Of a DNA stretch of 64,000 nt, positions 55,533 through 64,000 are shown in pieces. The DNA is taken from contig CALVBB010000003.1 of NCBI GenBank assembly GCA_944325705.1, positions 1-64,000 of the forward strand, in the 5' to 3' direction. The DNA comes from Candidatus Gastranaerophilales bacterium (GTDB lineage: Bacteria > Cyanobacteriota > Vampirovibrionia > Gastranaerophilales > Gastranaerophilaceae). How positions within the stretch are numbered: position 1 is the stretch's first letter; the number at the start of each line of letters is the position of its first letter. The position numbers and the translations under genes were made by a program. The notes under the pieces were generated by a model. The model made no database searches. It worked only from the letters and a program-made list of their open reading frames with translations, and was not told the origin of the DNA.

Positions 55533-58500
55533 TTATTCTTTATCGTTTCCGCTTCCATCATCCAGAGTTAAATCAGGAGCGCCGAACATACCTTCGATTT
55601 CTTCTAAGATTGCAGAAGGTTTTCTTGCCTGATTTCTCTGGGCAACTGCGCGTTTTCTGGCTTCGCGTTCTTTTTCTTCGTTAGCATTTGAAAGGTGATG
55701 GAAACCTGTACCTGCAGGTATCAAACGTCCGATAATAACGTTTTCTTTCAAGCCGCGGAGCATATCTTTTTTACCTTCTACAGCAGCTTCTGTCAGGATT
55801 CTTGTTGTTTCCTGGAAGGATGCTGCAGAGATAAAGCTTTCTGTATTCAAAGATGCCTTTGTAATACCTAAAAGCATATACTCGCATGTTGCAGGTGTTT
55901 TACCCTCATCTTCAACCTTTTTATTTTCATTTTCAAAGTGCTGAATTTCAACGAGTTCGCCAGGAAGCAGAGTTGTATCGCCGGCGTCAATAACCTTAAC
56001 TTTCTTGGTCATCTGCCGAACGATAATTTCAACGTGTTTATCAGCAATTTCTACACCCTGAGAACGGTATACACGCTGAACTTCATCAACTAAGTACTGC
56101 TGTGCAGCTTCCGGCCCGCAGAGTCTTATGACATCGTGCGGATTCAGAGGCCCGCTTGTTAAAGGCTGACCTTTCTTGATTTTCTGCTTGTCCTGAACAA
56201 TGATATTAGCATCAATTGCATATTTGATTTCAGTTCTGCCGTTTTCGTTAACGAGATAGAGTCTCGGAAGATCTTCATCAGTAACGATTTCAGCAACACC
56301 GTCTTCTTCTGCAAGAATTGCACAGTCTTTCGGCTTACGGCCTTCAAGAAGTTCTTCAACTCTCGGCAAACCTTGAACGATGTCGCCTGTTTTCTGTCTT
56401 TCAAATACAAGTGTCGCAATCATATCACCGCGCAGTACCAGAGCTCCTGCTTCAACCAGAAGCATTGTACCAGGGCTGATTAAGTAAGGACGTCCTGTTC
56501 TGATAGTAACTTCGCCCTTATTTACAGAGATAACCTGACCTGAAACAGTAGATTTTTCTCCGCTTTCTGAGAGAACTCCGTCAGTTTTTACAAAGTCGCC
56601 TTTTTTAACAACCGGTTTTGCTTTAATTGAAATCTTTTCTTCAAAAGATTCACTTGTTAAAAGCAGACGTCTTGCATCTGCATCTTCATTTTTGATAGAC
56701 GCAGTACCGTCATTGATTGCAAGAACCTGAGTTTTTGCAACCGGAGTTTTAGGATCAATTGTCTGACCGTCTTTTACGAGAAGTTCTGTCTGAAGTGACG
56801 ACATTGTTTTTGCGTTGCCTTCAAATTCACGGCGGATAATCAGGTTTTCAAGAACGACAATTCTTAAATTACCCTTATCATCAAGTTCTACCATGCCTTT
56901 GAGGTGTGAGAGATACCCTTGCATCTGAAGTACAAGGCTTGTTCTTGTGATAGTTGAACCGTCAAGGTTTCTAACCCTTGCTCCGTCTTTGTACTGTAAT
57001 TGAGTTACAGGAACAATATCAATCAAGCCGTCTGTTGTATTAAACTTAATTGATACGTCCTTTTGCTGAACACTCAGCACCTGAACCGGTCTGATAAGAA
57101 TTTGTACAGGCTGATTGGAAATGCTGTCCTCGTCAAGTGAAAGACTTGTATCAAGTTCTTCATCCAGATCGTCAATATCAATATCATCAATAGTTGAATC
57201 CATGATAGTCACAATTGATGTTTCTTTAGCTTTAATACCGTCAGCAATTACGGTACCTTTCTTAACGACTTCGCCTTCGTCAACTTTTAATTCGCCGACA
57301 TTTGGAAGTGTGTGAATTTCGCCGGGTCTGATTGTGATTTCGTGAATTATATCGTTATATTCTTTAAATTCAACAATACCGTCAATGTGGCAGTAAACAT
57401 CTTTTACAACCTCGGTGCCTGCTGTAACATAAGTTCCGTTTTCAACCATTTTCAAAGTGCTGTCTTTTGAAATCTGGTGAATTTCTTCCGGAATAAATAC
57501 AACAGAACCAGGTTTTGTAATAATCTGGTTTTCGTCAACCTCAACATCAACATATCTGATTTCACCGGATGAAGTAACCGCACAGTCATCGTCAATAAGT
57601 TCAGCGATAATCATACCGTTTTCAACAGGAGTATCTACAGGAGCTTTAACAATATATTTTTCACCTGTTTTGTCAACTGTCCAGATTTGTTCTTTCTTGG
57701 TCTGTTCAAAAGAAGCATTATCCGGCATCAAAGAAGCAATTACAATAGTAATTTCTTTACCTTGAACAATCTTTTTGATTGTTTTGCCTTCAAATTTCAC
57801 ATCTTCAATAACTAAATCTTCACCAAAACGGACTTCCCCGCCGTGTTCGGAGATAGTTAAGGTTTCAGCTAATTTTTCACCGGCCTTAACTTTCTGTTCG
57901 TTTTTAACAAGAACTTTAGACCCGCCAGGAAGGTTATAAACATCTCCGCCGAGAACCCAGATAATTCCCTGTTTGTTTGTAGTTCTGGAAATGTTACCCT
58001 GTCTGTCTTTTTTCTCGTCAACTGTAAAATCTTCATACAACACTTCACCGGAAAGGTCGGTAGTAATATCTTTTGTAGCTTTTTCAGTCAAACGTGAGCC
58101 GTCACCCTGTGAAACAGGTTCATAAGTTGCAAGTTTAAAGCCTTTTTCAACTTTCATACCGTTTTCAAAGTAAACTGTAGAACCTGCAGGGATATGATAT
58201 TTTTCGGTTTTCTTATCGCCTTTAACTTCAATATCGGCTTCGTAGTTAGCAACACGAACAACATCACCATGACGGGTTCTTAATTCTCTTGTTCTTACAT
58301 TAGATACAACCTCACCGGCAATTCCGGCTTCGATAGATTTCATTGCACCGGAACCTTTAAATACACCGCCGGTGTGGAATGTTCTCATTGTAAGCTGTGT
58401 GCCGGGTTCACCGATTGATTGTGCCGCGATAATACCGATTGCTTCACCTATGTCAACTAATTTCTGGGTTGTCATTGCCCAGCCGTAACATTTCTGGCAG

Positions 58501-59405
58501 ATACCGTACTCAAGACCGCAGGTCAAGCCTGAACGAACTTTCAATTCTGTCAGATTTAATCTTGAGGCTTTTCTAACATCGTTACGATCCATCGTAGTTC
58601 CAGCTTTTACAATAACATTGCCGTCAGCATCTTTAATATCTTCCGCAATTGTACGGCCTAAAAGTCTGTCAATTAACGGAACAATTACTGTATCGCCATC
58701 CATAATAGGTTTCATATTGATAGATTTTGTTGTATGACAGTCATCTGCTCTGATAATTACATCCTGAGCAACGTCGACCAGACGTCTTGTCAGGTAACCG
58801 GAGTCAGCTGTTTTCAACGCTGTATCTACCAGGCCTTTACGGGCACCGTAAGATGAAATGATGTATTCTGTAACGGATAAGCCTTCTTTAAAGTTTGATT
58901 TAATCGGAAGGTCGATAATCTGTCCCTGTGCGTCAGCCATCAAACCACGCATACCAACAAGCTGTGATACCTGTGATAAGTTACCTCTCGCTCCGGAGAA
59001 TGCCATCATATATACCGGATTTAATCTGTCAAAGTTATCAACTACGCTTGATGTTAATTTTGCAGTTGTTTCAGACCATGTGTCGATAACTTTTGTATAT
59101 CTTTCAACTTCGGTGATTTCACCTTTTAAATATCTGTTTGTAGATTTTTCGATTTCTTTTTCAGCTTCCTCAAGAAGTTGTTTCTTAACTGCAGGAACCT
59201 GCAAATCCGCAATCGAAATGGTAACACCTGATTTAGTTGCATACTTGTATCCGAGGTTTTTCAGGCTGTTTGCAACCTCAGCTGTAGTAGCACCGCCGAA
59301 TTCAAGATACATCTGTGATAAAAACGATTTTAGGGCGCCTTTATCCATTTTCTTGTTAATAAATTCAAGTGTTTTGTGTTTTGAATTTGTATAAGTTGTT
59401 TCCAT
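55533..59405 (-). CDS. rpoC2: RNA polymerase subunit beta' (C-terminal part, RpoC2)
   Basis: 1290 aa from the ATG behind GAGGAAA; a TTG at 59420 overlaps that site. It starts like cyanobacterial RpoC2 (MDKGALKSFLSQMYLEFG). Zinc ligands lie at about C223, C296, C303 and C306. The trigger helix GEPGTQLTMRTFHTGG is at ~332-347. The chain then leaves the standard fold for about 650 residues and resumes at GLPRVEELLEGRKPKDCAIL (20 residues, ~1012). The insertion is a chain of beta-sandwich-like repeats with recurring x-G-x-x-V-x-x-G-x-x-L/I-A turns. This is the size of the cyanobacterial SI3 insertion, against 188 residues in E. coli. Confidence 0.95.
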   Translation of the reverse strand: METTYTNSKHKTLEFINKKMDKGALKSFLSQMYLEFGGATTAEVANSLKNLGYKYATKSGVTISIADLQVPAVKKQLLEEAEKEIEKSTNRYLKGEITEVERYTKVIDTWSETTAKLTSSVVDNFDRLNPVYMMAFSGARGNLSQVSQLVGMRGLMADAQGQIIDLPIKSNFKEGLSVTEYIISSYGARKGLVDTALKTADSGYLTRRLVDVAQDVIIRADDCHTTKSINMKPIMDGDTVIVPLIDRLLGRTIAEDIKDADGNVIVKAGTTMDRNDVRKASRLNLTELKVRSGLTCGLEYGICQKCYGWAMTTQKLVDIGEAIGIIAAQSIGEPGTQLTMRTFHTGGVFKGSGAMKSIEAGIAGEVVSNVRTRELRTRHGDVVRVANYEADIEVKGDKKTEKYHIPAGSTVYFENGMKVEKGFKLATYEPVSQGDGSRLTEKATKDITTDLSGEVLYEDFTVDEKKDRQGNISRTTNKQGIIWVLGGDVYNLPGGSKVLVKNEQKVKAGEKLAETLTISEHGGEVRFGEDLVIEDVKFEGKTIKKIVQGKEITIVIASLMPDNASFEQTKKEQIWTVDKTGEKYIVKAPVDTPVENGMIIAELIDDDCAVTSSGEIRYVDVEVDENQIITKPGSVVFIPEEIHQISKDSTLKMVENGTYVTAGTEVVKDVYCHIDGIVEFKEYNDIIHEITIRPGEIHTLPNVGELKVDEGEVVKKGTVIADGIKAKETSIVTIMDSTIDDIDIDDLDEELDTSLSLDEDSISNQPVQILIRPVQVLSVQQKDVSIKFNTTDGLIDIVPVTQLQYKDGARVRNLDGSTITRTSLVLQMQGYLSHLKGMVELDDKGNLRIVVLENLIIRREFEGNAKTMSSLQTELLVKDGQTIDPKTPVAKTQVLAINDGTASIKNEDADARRLLLTSESFEEKISIKAKPVVKKGDFVKTDGVLSESGEKSTVSGQVISVNKGEVTIRTGRPYLISPGTMLLVEAGALVLRGDMIATLVFERQKTGDIVQGLPRVEELLEGRKPKDCAILAEEDGVAEIVTDEDLPRLYLVNENGRTEIKYAIDANIIVQDKQKIKKGQPLTSGPLNPHDVIRLCGPEAAQQYLVDEVQRVYRSQGVEIADKHVEIIVRQMTKKVKVIDAGDTTLLPGELVEIQHFENENKKVEDEGKTPATCEYMLLGITKASLNTESFISAASFQETTRILTEAAVEGKKDMLRGLKENVIIGRLIPAGTGFHHLSNANEEKEREARKRAVAQRNQARKPSAILEEIEGMFGAPDLTLDDGSGNDKE

Positions 59406-59464
59406 TCTATATTTCCTCAATTTTTAAAATTTACCTTACAGGCACTACTGCGTAAATATAAAAT

Positions 59465-61174
59465 CTACGCAATAGCTTTTCTAACAGTTTCGTTAAAGAT
59501 AATTCTGCCGACTGTAGTTTCAAATCTTTCGCCATGTTCATCCCTTACTACAATCTTGTCGTGCAAATCAATTACACCGACTTCAAGTGCAGAAATTGCA
59601 TCCTGGAAGCTGTAGAAGTATCCTTTCGGCTCAGAATTTTCATTTTTCAGAATTGTCAGGTAGTACATACCCAGTACCATATCCTGAGAAGGAGTGATAA
59701 TCGGTTTACCTGTAGCCGGAGCAAGAATATTGTTTGTAGCAAGCATTAACATTCTGGCTTCTGTCTGAGCTTCAATTGACAACGGAACGTGAACAGCCAT
59801 CTGGTCACCGTCAAAGTCAGCATTGAACGCTGTACATACAAGCGGGTGAAGCTGTATTGCGCGGCCTTCTACCAATTTCGGTTCAAATGCCTGAATACCT
59901 AATCTGTGCAGGGTTGGTGCACGGTTCAGTAACACAGGATGTCCGTCAATTACTTCTTCTAATATATCCCATACAATTGGTTCGGAACGTTCAATTTTCT
60001 TTTTGGCTGATTTAATATTTTGAACGTATCCTCTTTCAATCAATTTATTAACAACGAACGGTTTAAACAATTCGATTGCCATTTCTTTTGGCAGACCGCA
60101 CTGGTTAAGGCTCAATTGCGGGCCGACAACGATAACAGAACGGCCGGAGTAGTCAACACGTTTACCGAGAAGGTTCTGACGGAAACGTCCCTGTTTACCT
60201 TCAATAATGTTAGATAATGATTTTAATGCTCTGTTGTTAGGGCCGACAACTGTTCTGCCTCGTCTGCCGTTATCAATCAGCGCATCAACCGCTTCCTGAA
60301 GCATACGTTTTTCGTTTCTTACGATAATTTCAGGAGCACCCATTTCCAGTAATCTCTGTAAACGGTTGTTTCTGTTGATTACACGTCTGTATAAGTCGTT
60401 CAAATCAGATGTTGCGAAACGTCCTCCGTCCAATTGAACCATCGGTCTTAAATCCGGCGGTGTTACAGGAAGTACATCCATAATCATCCATGTTGGATTT
60501 GTTTCTGATGAAATGAGGTTATCTAATAATCTTAATCTCTTTATTAATTTAGATTTTCTCTGAACAGAAGTTACGTTGCCTGCAAGCTCGTTTCTCATTT
60601 CTTCAGCCATTTGTTTAATATCTAATTCGCCGAGAAGTTCTTTAATGGCTTCAGCACCGATACCTACTTTAAGAGTAGATTCTTCATGTTCAGCCATAAA
60701 GTCTTCGTATTCTTCTTCGCCTAATAATTGTAATTTTTTGAATTCACTGTCGCCCGGATCTATTACAACATAGTTGTTGAAATAAATAACCTGTTCAAGA
60801 TCTTTCAAAGTCATATCAAGAAGCAAACCGAGGTATGAAGGAATACCTTTCAGGAACCAGATGTGAGATACAGGAGCGGCAAGTTTGATATGCCCCATTC
60901 TCTGACGTCTTACTTTAGAATCAGTAACTTCAACACCGCAGCGTTCGCAGATGATACCTTTGTGGCGAACTCTTTTATACTTACCGCAATAGCATTCCCA
61001 GTCCTTTGACGGCCCGAAAATTCTTTCGCAGAACAAGCCGTCGCGTTCAGGTTTTAATGTACGGTAGTTAATTGTTTCCGGTTTAGTAACTTCACCGTAG
61101 GACCATTTCAAAATCCTTTCCGGCGACGCTATACTAATTCGTATATAGTCAAAATAATCTATGCTTGTTGACAT
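59465..61174 (-). CDS. rpoC1: RNA polymerase subunit gamma (N-terminal part of beta', RpoC1)
   Basis: 569 aa. Zinc site C61, C63, C76 and C79; clamp and rudder region; and the catalytic Mg2+ motif NADFDGDQ at 451-458. It ends ...[17 protein letters not shown] with a TAG/TAA-type stop and is followed 59 bp later by rpoC2 with its own ribosome binding site, so the split is genuine rather than a frameshift. Cyanobacteria split beta' at the same place. It comes 240 bp after rpoB, an unusually wide gap. Confidence 0.95.
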   Translation of the reverse strand: MSTSIDYFDYIRISIASPERILKWSYGEVTKPETINYRTLKPERDGLFCERIFGPSKDWECYCGKYKRVRHKGIICERCGVEVTDSKVRRQRMGHIKLAAPVSHIWFLKGIPSYLGLLLDMTLKDLEQVIYFNNYVVIDPGDSEFKKLQLLGEEEYEDFMAEHEESTLKVGIGAEAIKELLGELDIKQMAEEMRNELAGNVTSVQRKSKLIKRLRLLDNLISSETNPTWMIMDVLPVTPPDLRPMVQLDGGRFATSDLNDLYRRVINRNNRLQRLLEMGAPEIIVRNEKRMLQEAVDALIDNGRRGRTVVGPNNRALKSLSNIIEGKQGRFRQNLLGKRVDYSGRSVIVVGPQLSLNQCGLPKEMAIELFKPFVVNKLIERGYVQNIKSAKKKIERSEPIVWDILEEVIDGHPVLLNRAPTLHRLGIQAFEPKLVEGRAIQLHPLVCTAFNADFDGDQMAVHVPLSIEAQTEARMLMLATNNILAPATGKPIITPSQDMVLGMYYLTILKNENSEPKGYFYSFQDAISALEVGVIDLHDKIVVRDEHGERFETTVGRIIFNETVRKAIA

Positions 61175-61380
61175 TTATATTATTCTCCTTTTTTATACTA
61201 CAGCTTACTTTTAGGTATGCCGTCTTTTAGTAAATTTTGTTATATCATCCGATATTTGTAGTACCAGCTTTATTTTGTCAACGCACTCGGGAATTCCTTT
61301 CAGATTTTTATTTGCTGTCGGACTTATCCCTCGCACCTGTTTGGTTTAGCGGGAATTACCCCCACCCGGAAATCAAAGAT

Positions 61381-61407
61381 TCCACCCTCCCTCAAGGGGA
61401 GGGTATT
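61381..61407. repeat. C/G-rich palindromic repeat between rpoB and rpoC1
   Basis: accctccc-tcaag-gggagggt: an 8-bp perfect stem. Same family as 11889, 12553 and 32071; its translation (STLPQGEG) is the peptide seen in IspA. No T-run follows in the minus sense, so it is not a clear terminator. Confidence 0.6.
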
Positions 61408-61414
61408 GAAAATC

Positions 61415-64000
61415 TTATAAGTCTCCAAATGTAGTCGGTGTTTCAAAGAAGTTGATGTTCAGAAGTTCAGAGTCTATATCTGACAAAGTTCTTTTCGGAG
61501 CTGATTTTCTTAAATCGTCCATATCTGTCATCAAGTCAACTTCGGCACCGTCTTTTTTCGCTACCGTAATATCAAGACCGATAGATTGTAATTCTCTTAC
61601 AAGTACCTTGAAGGATTCAGGGATACCCGGTCTTGGAATATTATCACCTTTAACGATTGCTTCATAAGCTCTGTTACGTCCGTTTACATCATCGGATTTG
61701 ATTGTTAACATTTCCTGTAATGTGTAAGCAGCACCGTAAGCTTCCAGAGCCCAAACTTCCATCTCGCCGAATCTCTGTCCGCCGAACTGGGCTTTACCGC
61801 CTAAAGGCTGTTGTGTAACTAATGAGTAAGGCCCTGTACTTCTTGCGTGAATTTTATCATCAACAAGGTGAACAAGTTTCAGGATATAAGAAAGACCAAC
61901 TGCAACAGGTTCATCAAACGGTTCGCCTGTTCTACCGTCAATCAATCTTACCTTACCGTCTTCGGTAACCCAATCGCAGCCGGATTCTTTAATACCTTTA
62001 ATTAATTCAGCTTTTGTTGCGATTTCGGATTTGTTATCACCGTATCTTTCATCGAAAGAAGGTGCTTCGTAATAATTACCTGTTAAGTATGCAGCCAAAC
62101 CTAACAATAATTCGTAAGTTTGACCTACGTTCATACGGGAAGGTACCCCCAGAGGGTTTAATACAATATCAACAGGAGTTCCGTCAGGAAGGAACGGCAT
62201 ATCTTCTTTAGGTAATATTCTTGATACGATACCTTTGTTACCGTGACGGCCTGAAAGTTTATCACCTACGGAAACCTTACGTTTTTGAGCGATGTAAACT
62301 CTGATAACTGTATTTGCACCCGGCGGCAATTCATCGCCTTTTTCACGGTCAAATACTTTAACGTCGAGTACTCTACCGCCTTCTCCGTGAGGAACTCTCA
62401 GAGAATTATCTTTAACATCTCTTGCTTTTTCAGCAAAGATTGCGCGGAGAAGTTTTTCTTCCGGCGGATGTTCACTTTCGCCTTTTGGTGTAACTTTACC
62501 AACTAATATATCATCAGCGTAAACTCTTGCACCGATACGCACGATACCGCGTTCATCCAGATGTCTCAAAGCTTCTTCTGAAACGTTCGGGATTTCACGT
62601 GTAATTTCTTCAGGCCCGAGTTTTGTCTGACGCGCATCTATTTCTAATTTTTCAATGTGAACTGAAGTGAATATATCATCGTGGACGCATCTTTCTGAAA
62701 GCAAAATAGCATCTTCGAAGTTATACCCTTCCCAAGGCATATACGCTACCAGAACGTTTTTACCTAAAGAAAGTTCACCGCAGTTTGTAGAAGCACCGTC
62801 GGCAATTACATCACCTATTTTAACCTTATCGCCTTCATGAACAATCGGACGCTGGTTAATGCAAGTATCCTGGTTGGATCTTAAGTATTTAATCAACTGA
62901 TGTAAATGAGGTTTGCCCTGCTGATCGGTGATTATGATTTCTTCACCGGTAACACGGGTAACAGTACCATCTGCATCAGCTACTAGAACCATACCGGAAT
63001 CTTTTGCGGCACGAGCTTCCAAACCGGTACCAACTACAGGTCTTTCAGTAATCAAAAGCGGTACAGCCTGACGCTGCATGTTAGACCCCATCAGTGCACG
63101 GTTTGCGTCATCGTGTTCAATGAACGGAATTAAAGATGTCGCAACAGAGATTACCTGAATAGGTGAAACTCCGGCGTAGTCAACCTTTTTAGCTTCGCCC
63201 ATCGTAAATTCTGAACGATAACGGATAGGTACATATTCATCTTTGAATGAATTATCCGGATTAAGCTGAACGTCTGCAGGAGCGCAACGGAAGTTTTCAT
63301 CTTCGTCCGCGGTCAGGTAGTGTACTTCATCTGTTACAACGCCGTCTTTAACAACAAAGAACGGAGTTTCAATAAATCCGTAGTCGTTAACTTTCGCGTG
63401 TGTTGCAAGTGAACCAATCAAACCTGCGTTCGGACCTTCAGGAGTTTCAATCGGACAAATACGACCGTAGTGTGAAGGGTGAATGTCACGAACAGCAAAA
63501 CCTGCACGTTCTCTCATCAAACCGCCAGGCCCTAATGCTGAAATACGTCTTTTGTGAGTTAATTCAGCAAGCGGGTTTGTCTGATCCATAAACTGTGACA
63601 ACTGAGAACTTCCGAAAAATTCTTTCAAAGAAGCAACCAGAGGTTTTGTGTTCAACAGGTTCAGCGGAGTAAGAGTTTCAGAATCCTGCAGGGTCATCCT
63701 TTCTTTAACAATTCTTTCAATTCTTGAAAGCCCGACTCTGAACTGGTTCTGCAACAATTCACCTACTGAACGGATACGTCTGTTTCCGAGGTGGTCAATA
63801 TCATCAACAGTTCCCTCATCGTAAGTCAAATTGATTAAGTATTCAATTGAAGCTACAATATCCTGAACAGTCAGTGTTCTCTGGTTTTTCGGAATATTCA
63901 GGTTTAATTTTTTATTCAATTTGTAACGACCGACACGTCCTATGTCGTATTTCTTTTCGTCAAAGAAACGTGCTTCCAGAATCTGGCGTCCACCCTGAGG
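61415..64000 (-). CDS. rpoB: RNA polymerase subunit beta, C-terminal part (cut by the window edge)
   Basis: The frame runs from beyond 64000 to its stop at 61415; about 860 residues are visible. The first visible codons read [20 protein letters not shown], so the start is outside. Motifs: [19 protein letters not shown] (the rifampicin region; serine and histidine residues of the wild type are in place), [20 protein letters not shown] (20 residues), [14 protein letters not shown] (catalytic lysines) and, near the end, [20 protein letters not shown] (20 residues). It leads the operon to rpoC1 and rpoC2. Confidence 0.97.
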   Translation of the reverse strand, partial: PQGGRQILEARFFDEKKYDIGRVGRYKLNKKLNLNIPKNQRTLTVQDIVASIEYLINLTYDEGTVDDIDHLGNRRIRSVGELLQNQFRVGLSRIERIVKERMTLQDSETLTPLNLLNTKPLVASLKEFFGSSQLSQFMDQTNPLAELTHKRRISALGPGGLMRERAGFAVRDIHPSHYGRICPIETPEGPNAGLIGSLATHAKVNDYGFIETPFFVVKDGVVTDEVHYLTADEDENFRCAPADVQLNPDNSFKDEYVPIRYRSEFTMGEAKKVDYAGVSPIQVISVATSLIPFIEHDDANRALMGSNMQRQAVPLLITERPVVGTGLEARAAKDSGMVLVADADGTVTRVTGEEIIITDQQGKPHLHQLIKYLRSNQDTCINQRPIVHEGDKVKIGDVIADGASTNCGELSLGKNVLVAYMPWEGYNFEDAILLSERCVHDDIFTSVHIEKLEIDARQTKLGPEEITREIPNVSEEALRHLDERGIVRIGARVYADDILVGKVTPKGESEHPPEEKLLRAIFAEKARDVKDNSLRVPHGEGGRVLDVKVFDREKGDELPPGANTVIRVYIAQKRKVSVGDKLSGRHGNKGIVSRILPKEDMPFLPDGTPVDIVLNPLGVPSRMNVGQTYELLLGLAAYLTGNYYEAPSFDERYGDNKSEIATKAELIKGIKESGCDWVTEDGKVRLIDGRTGEPFDEPVAVGLSYILKLVHLVDDKIHARSTGPYSLVTQQPLGGKAQFGGQRFGEMEVWALEAYGAAYTLQEMLTIKSDDVNGRNRAYEAIVKGDNIPRPGIPESFKVLVRELQSIGLDITVAKKDGAEVDLMTDMDDLRKSAPKRTLSDIDSELLNINFFETPTTFGDL

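Noticed and set aside
59406-59464. rpoC split as a sequencing frameshift
   Set aside because: rpoC1 ends in a proper stop, rpoC2 has its own ribosome binding site and ATG, and the split is at the cyanobacterial position.

Overview
The window looks like part of the chromosome of a non-photosynthetic relative of the cyanobacteria, most likely a gut Gastranaerophilales (Vampirovibrionia, formerly Melainabacteria). Three things point there. The RNA polymerase beta' subunit is split into RpoC1 and RpoC2 at the cyanobacterial position. RpoC2 carries an insertion of about 650 residues in its trigger loop, as in cyanobacteria. The window also holds many small paralogous prepilins with the N-terminal motif [19 protein letters not shown]. 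The DNA is AT-rich, no photosynthesis gene is present, and murE carries the DNPR signature of a meso-diaminopimelate cell wall. The taxonomic call is an inference; no search was run.

Layout. 1-4.8 kb: possible prepilin relic, initiator tRNA, rpmH-rnpA-unknown-hisK operon, proC, a prepilin and a divergent HTH gene. 4.8-11 kb: Fe-S oxidoreductase, a second prepilin/HTH pair, ilvD, then a prepilin cluster with two tandem genes led by poly-G tracts, a 129-bp tandem repeat and a deleted prepilin remnant. 11-18.6 kb: cell-wall block (nagA, murE, ftsI, an N-acetylmuramoyl-L-alanine amidase), a small HTH gene, a candidate small RNA and pepA. 18.7-24.6 kb: CheR-like methyltransferase, rny-ymdB-PHP phosphoesterase, a pilin-like protein without a prepilin signal, and a LOG-family protein. 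24.7-34.7 kb: apt, GT2 glycosyltransferase, HU, a zincin-like protein, SNF2 helicase, PAP2-like/ispA/rsgA operon, and a third prepilin/HTH pair. 34.7-45.7 kb: long inverted repeat, small membrane proteins, efp-accB-accC, a multi-pass membrane protein, a fourth HTH/prepilin pair with shifted A-tracts, MATE, RDD, ndk-tgt. 45.7-50.3 kb: decayed poly-G prepilin, mutS, tRNA-Leu. 50.6-64 kb (all minus strand): ricT-gpsA-murQ, ribH, ccdA-thioredoxin, a 54-codon gene, and rpoB-rpoC1-rpoC2, with rpoB cut by the window edge.

The most interesting theme is the prepilins. Eight prepilin or pilin-like loci and one doubtful relic lie within 64 kb. Four are transcribed away from a small HTH gene with palindromic or repeated sites in between. 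Three carry a poly-G tract encoding a Gly4 leader just after the start codon; as read, one is in frame (G11), one is out of frame (G12) and one is decayed. One more has two compensating single-base shifts in A6 tracts around the signal helix. Together this looks like a repertoire of individually regulated and phase-variable surface filament subunits. A second theme is short dispersed repeats that have entered coding genes in frame (murE, ispA, ymdB).

Houskeeping genes cover translation (rpmH, rnpA, efp, rsgA, tgt, two tRNAs), transcription (rpoB/C1/C2), fatty acid initiation (accB, accC), wall synthesis and recycling (murE, ftsI, amidase, nagA, murQ), RNA turnover (rny, ymdB, ricT) and repair (mutS).
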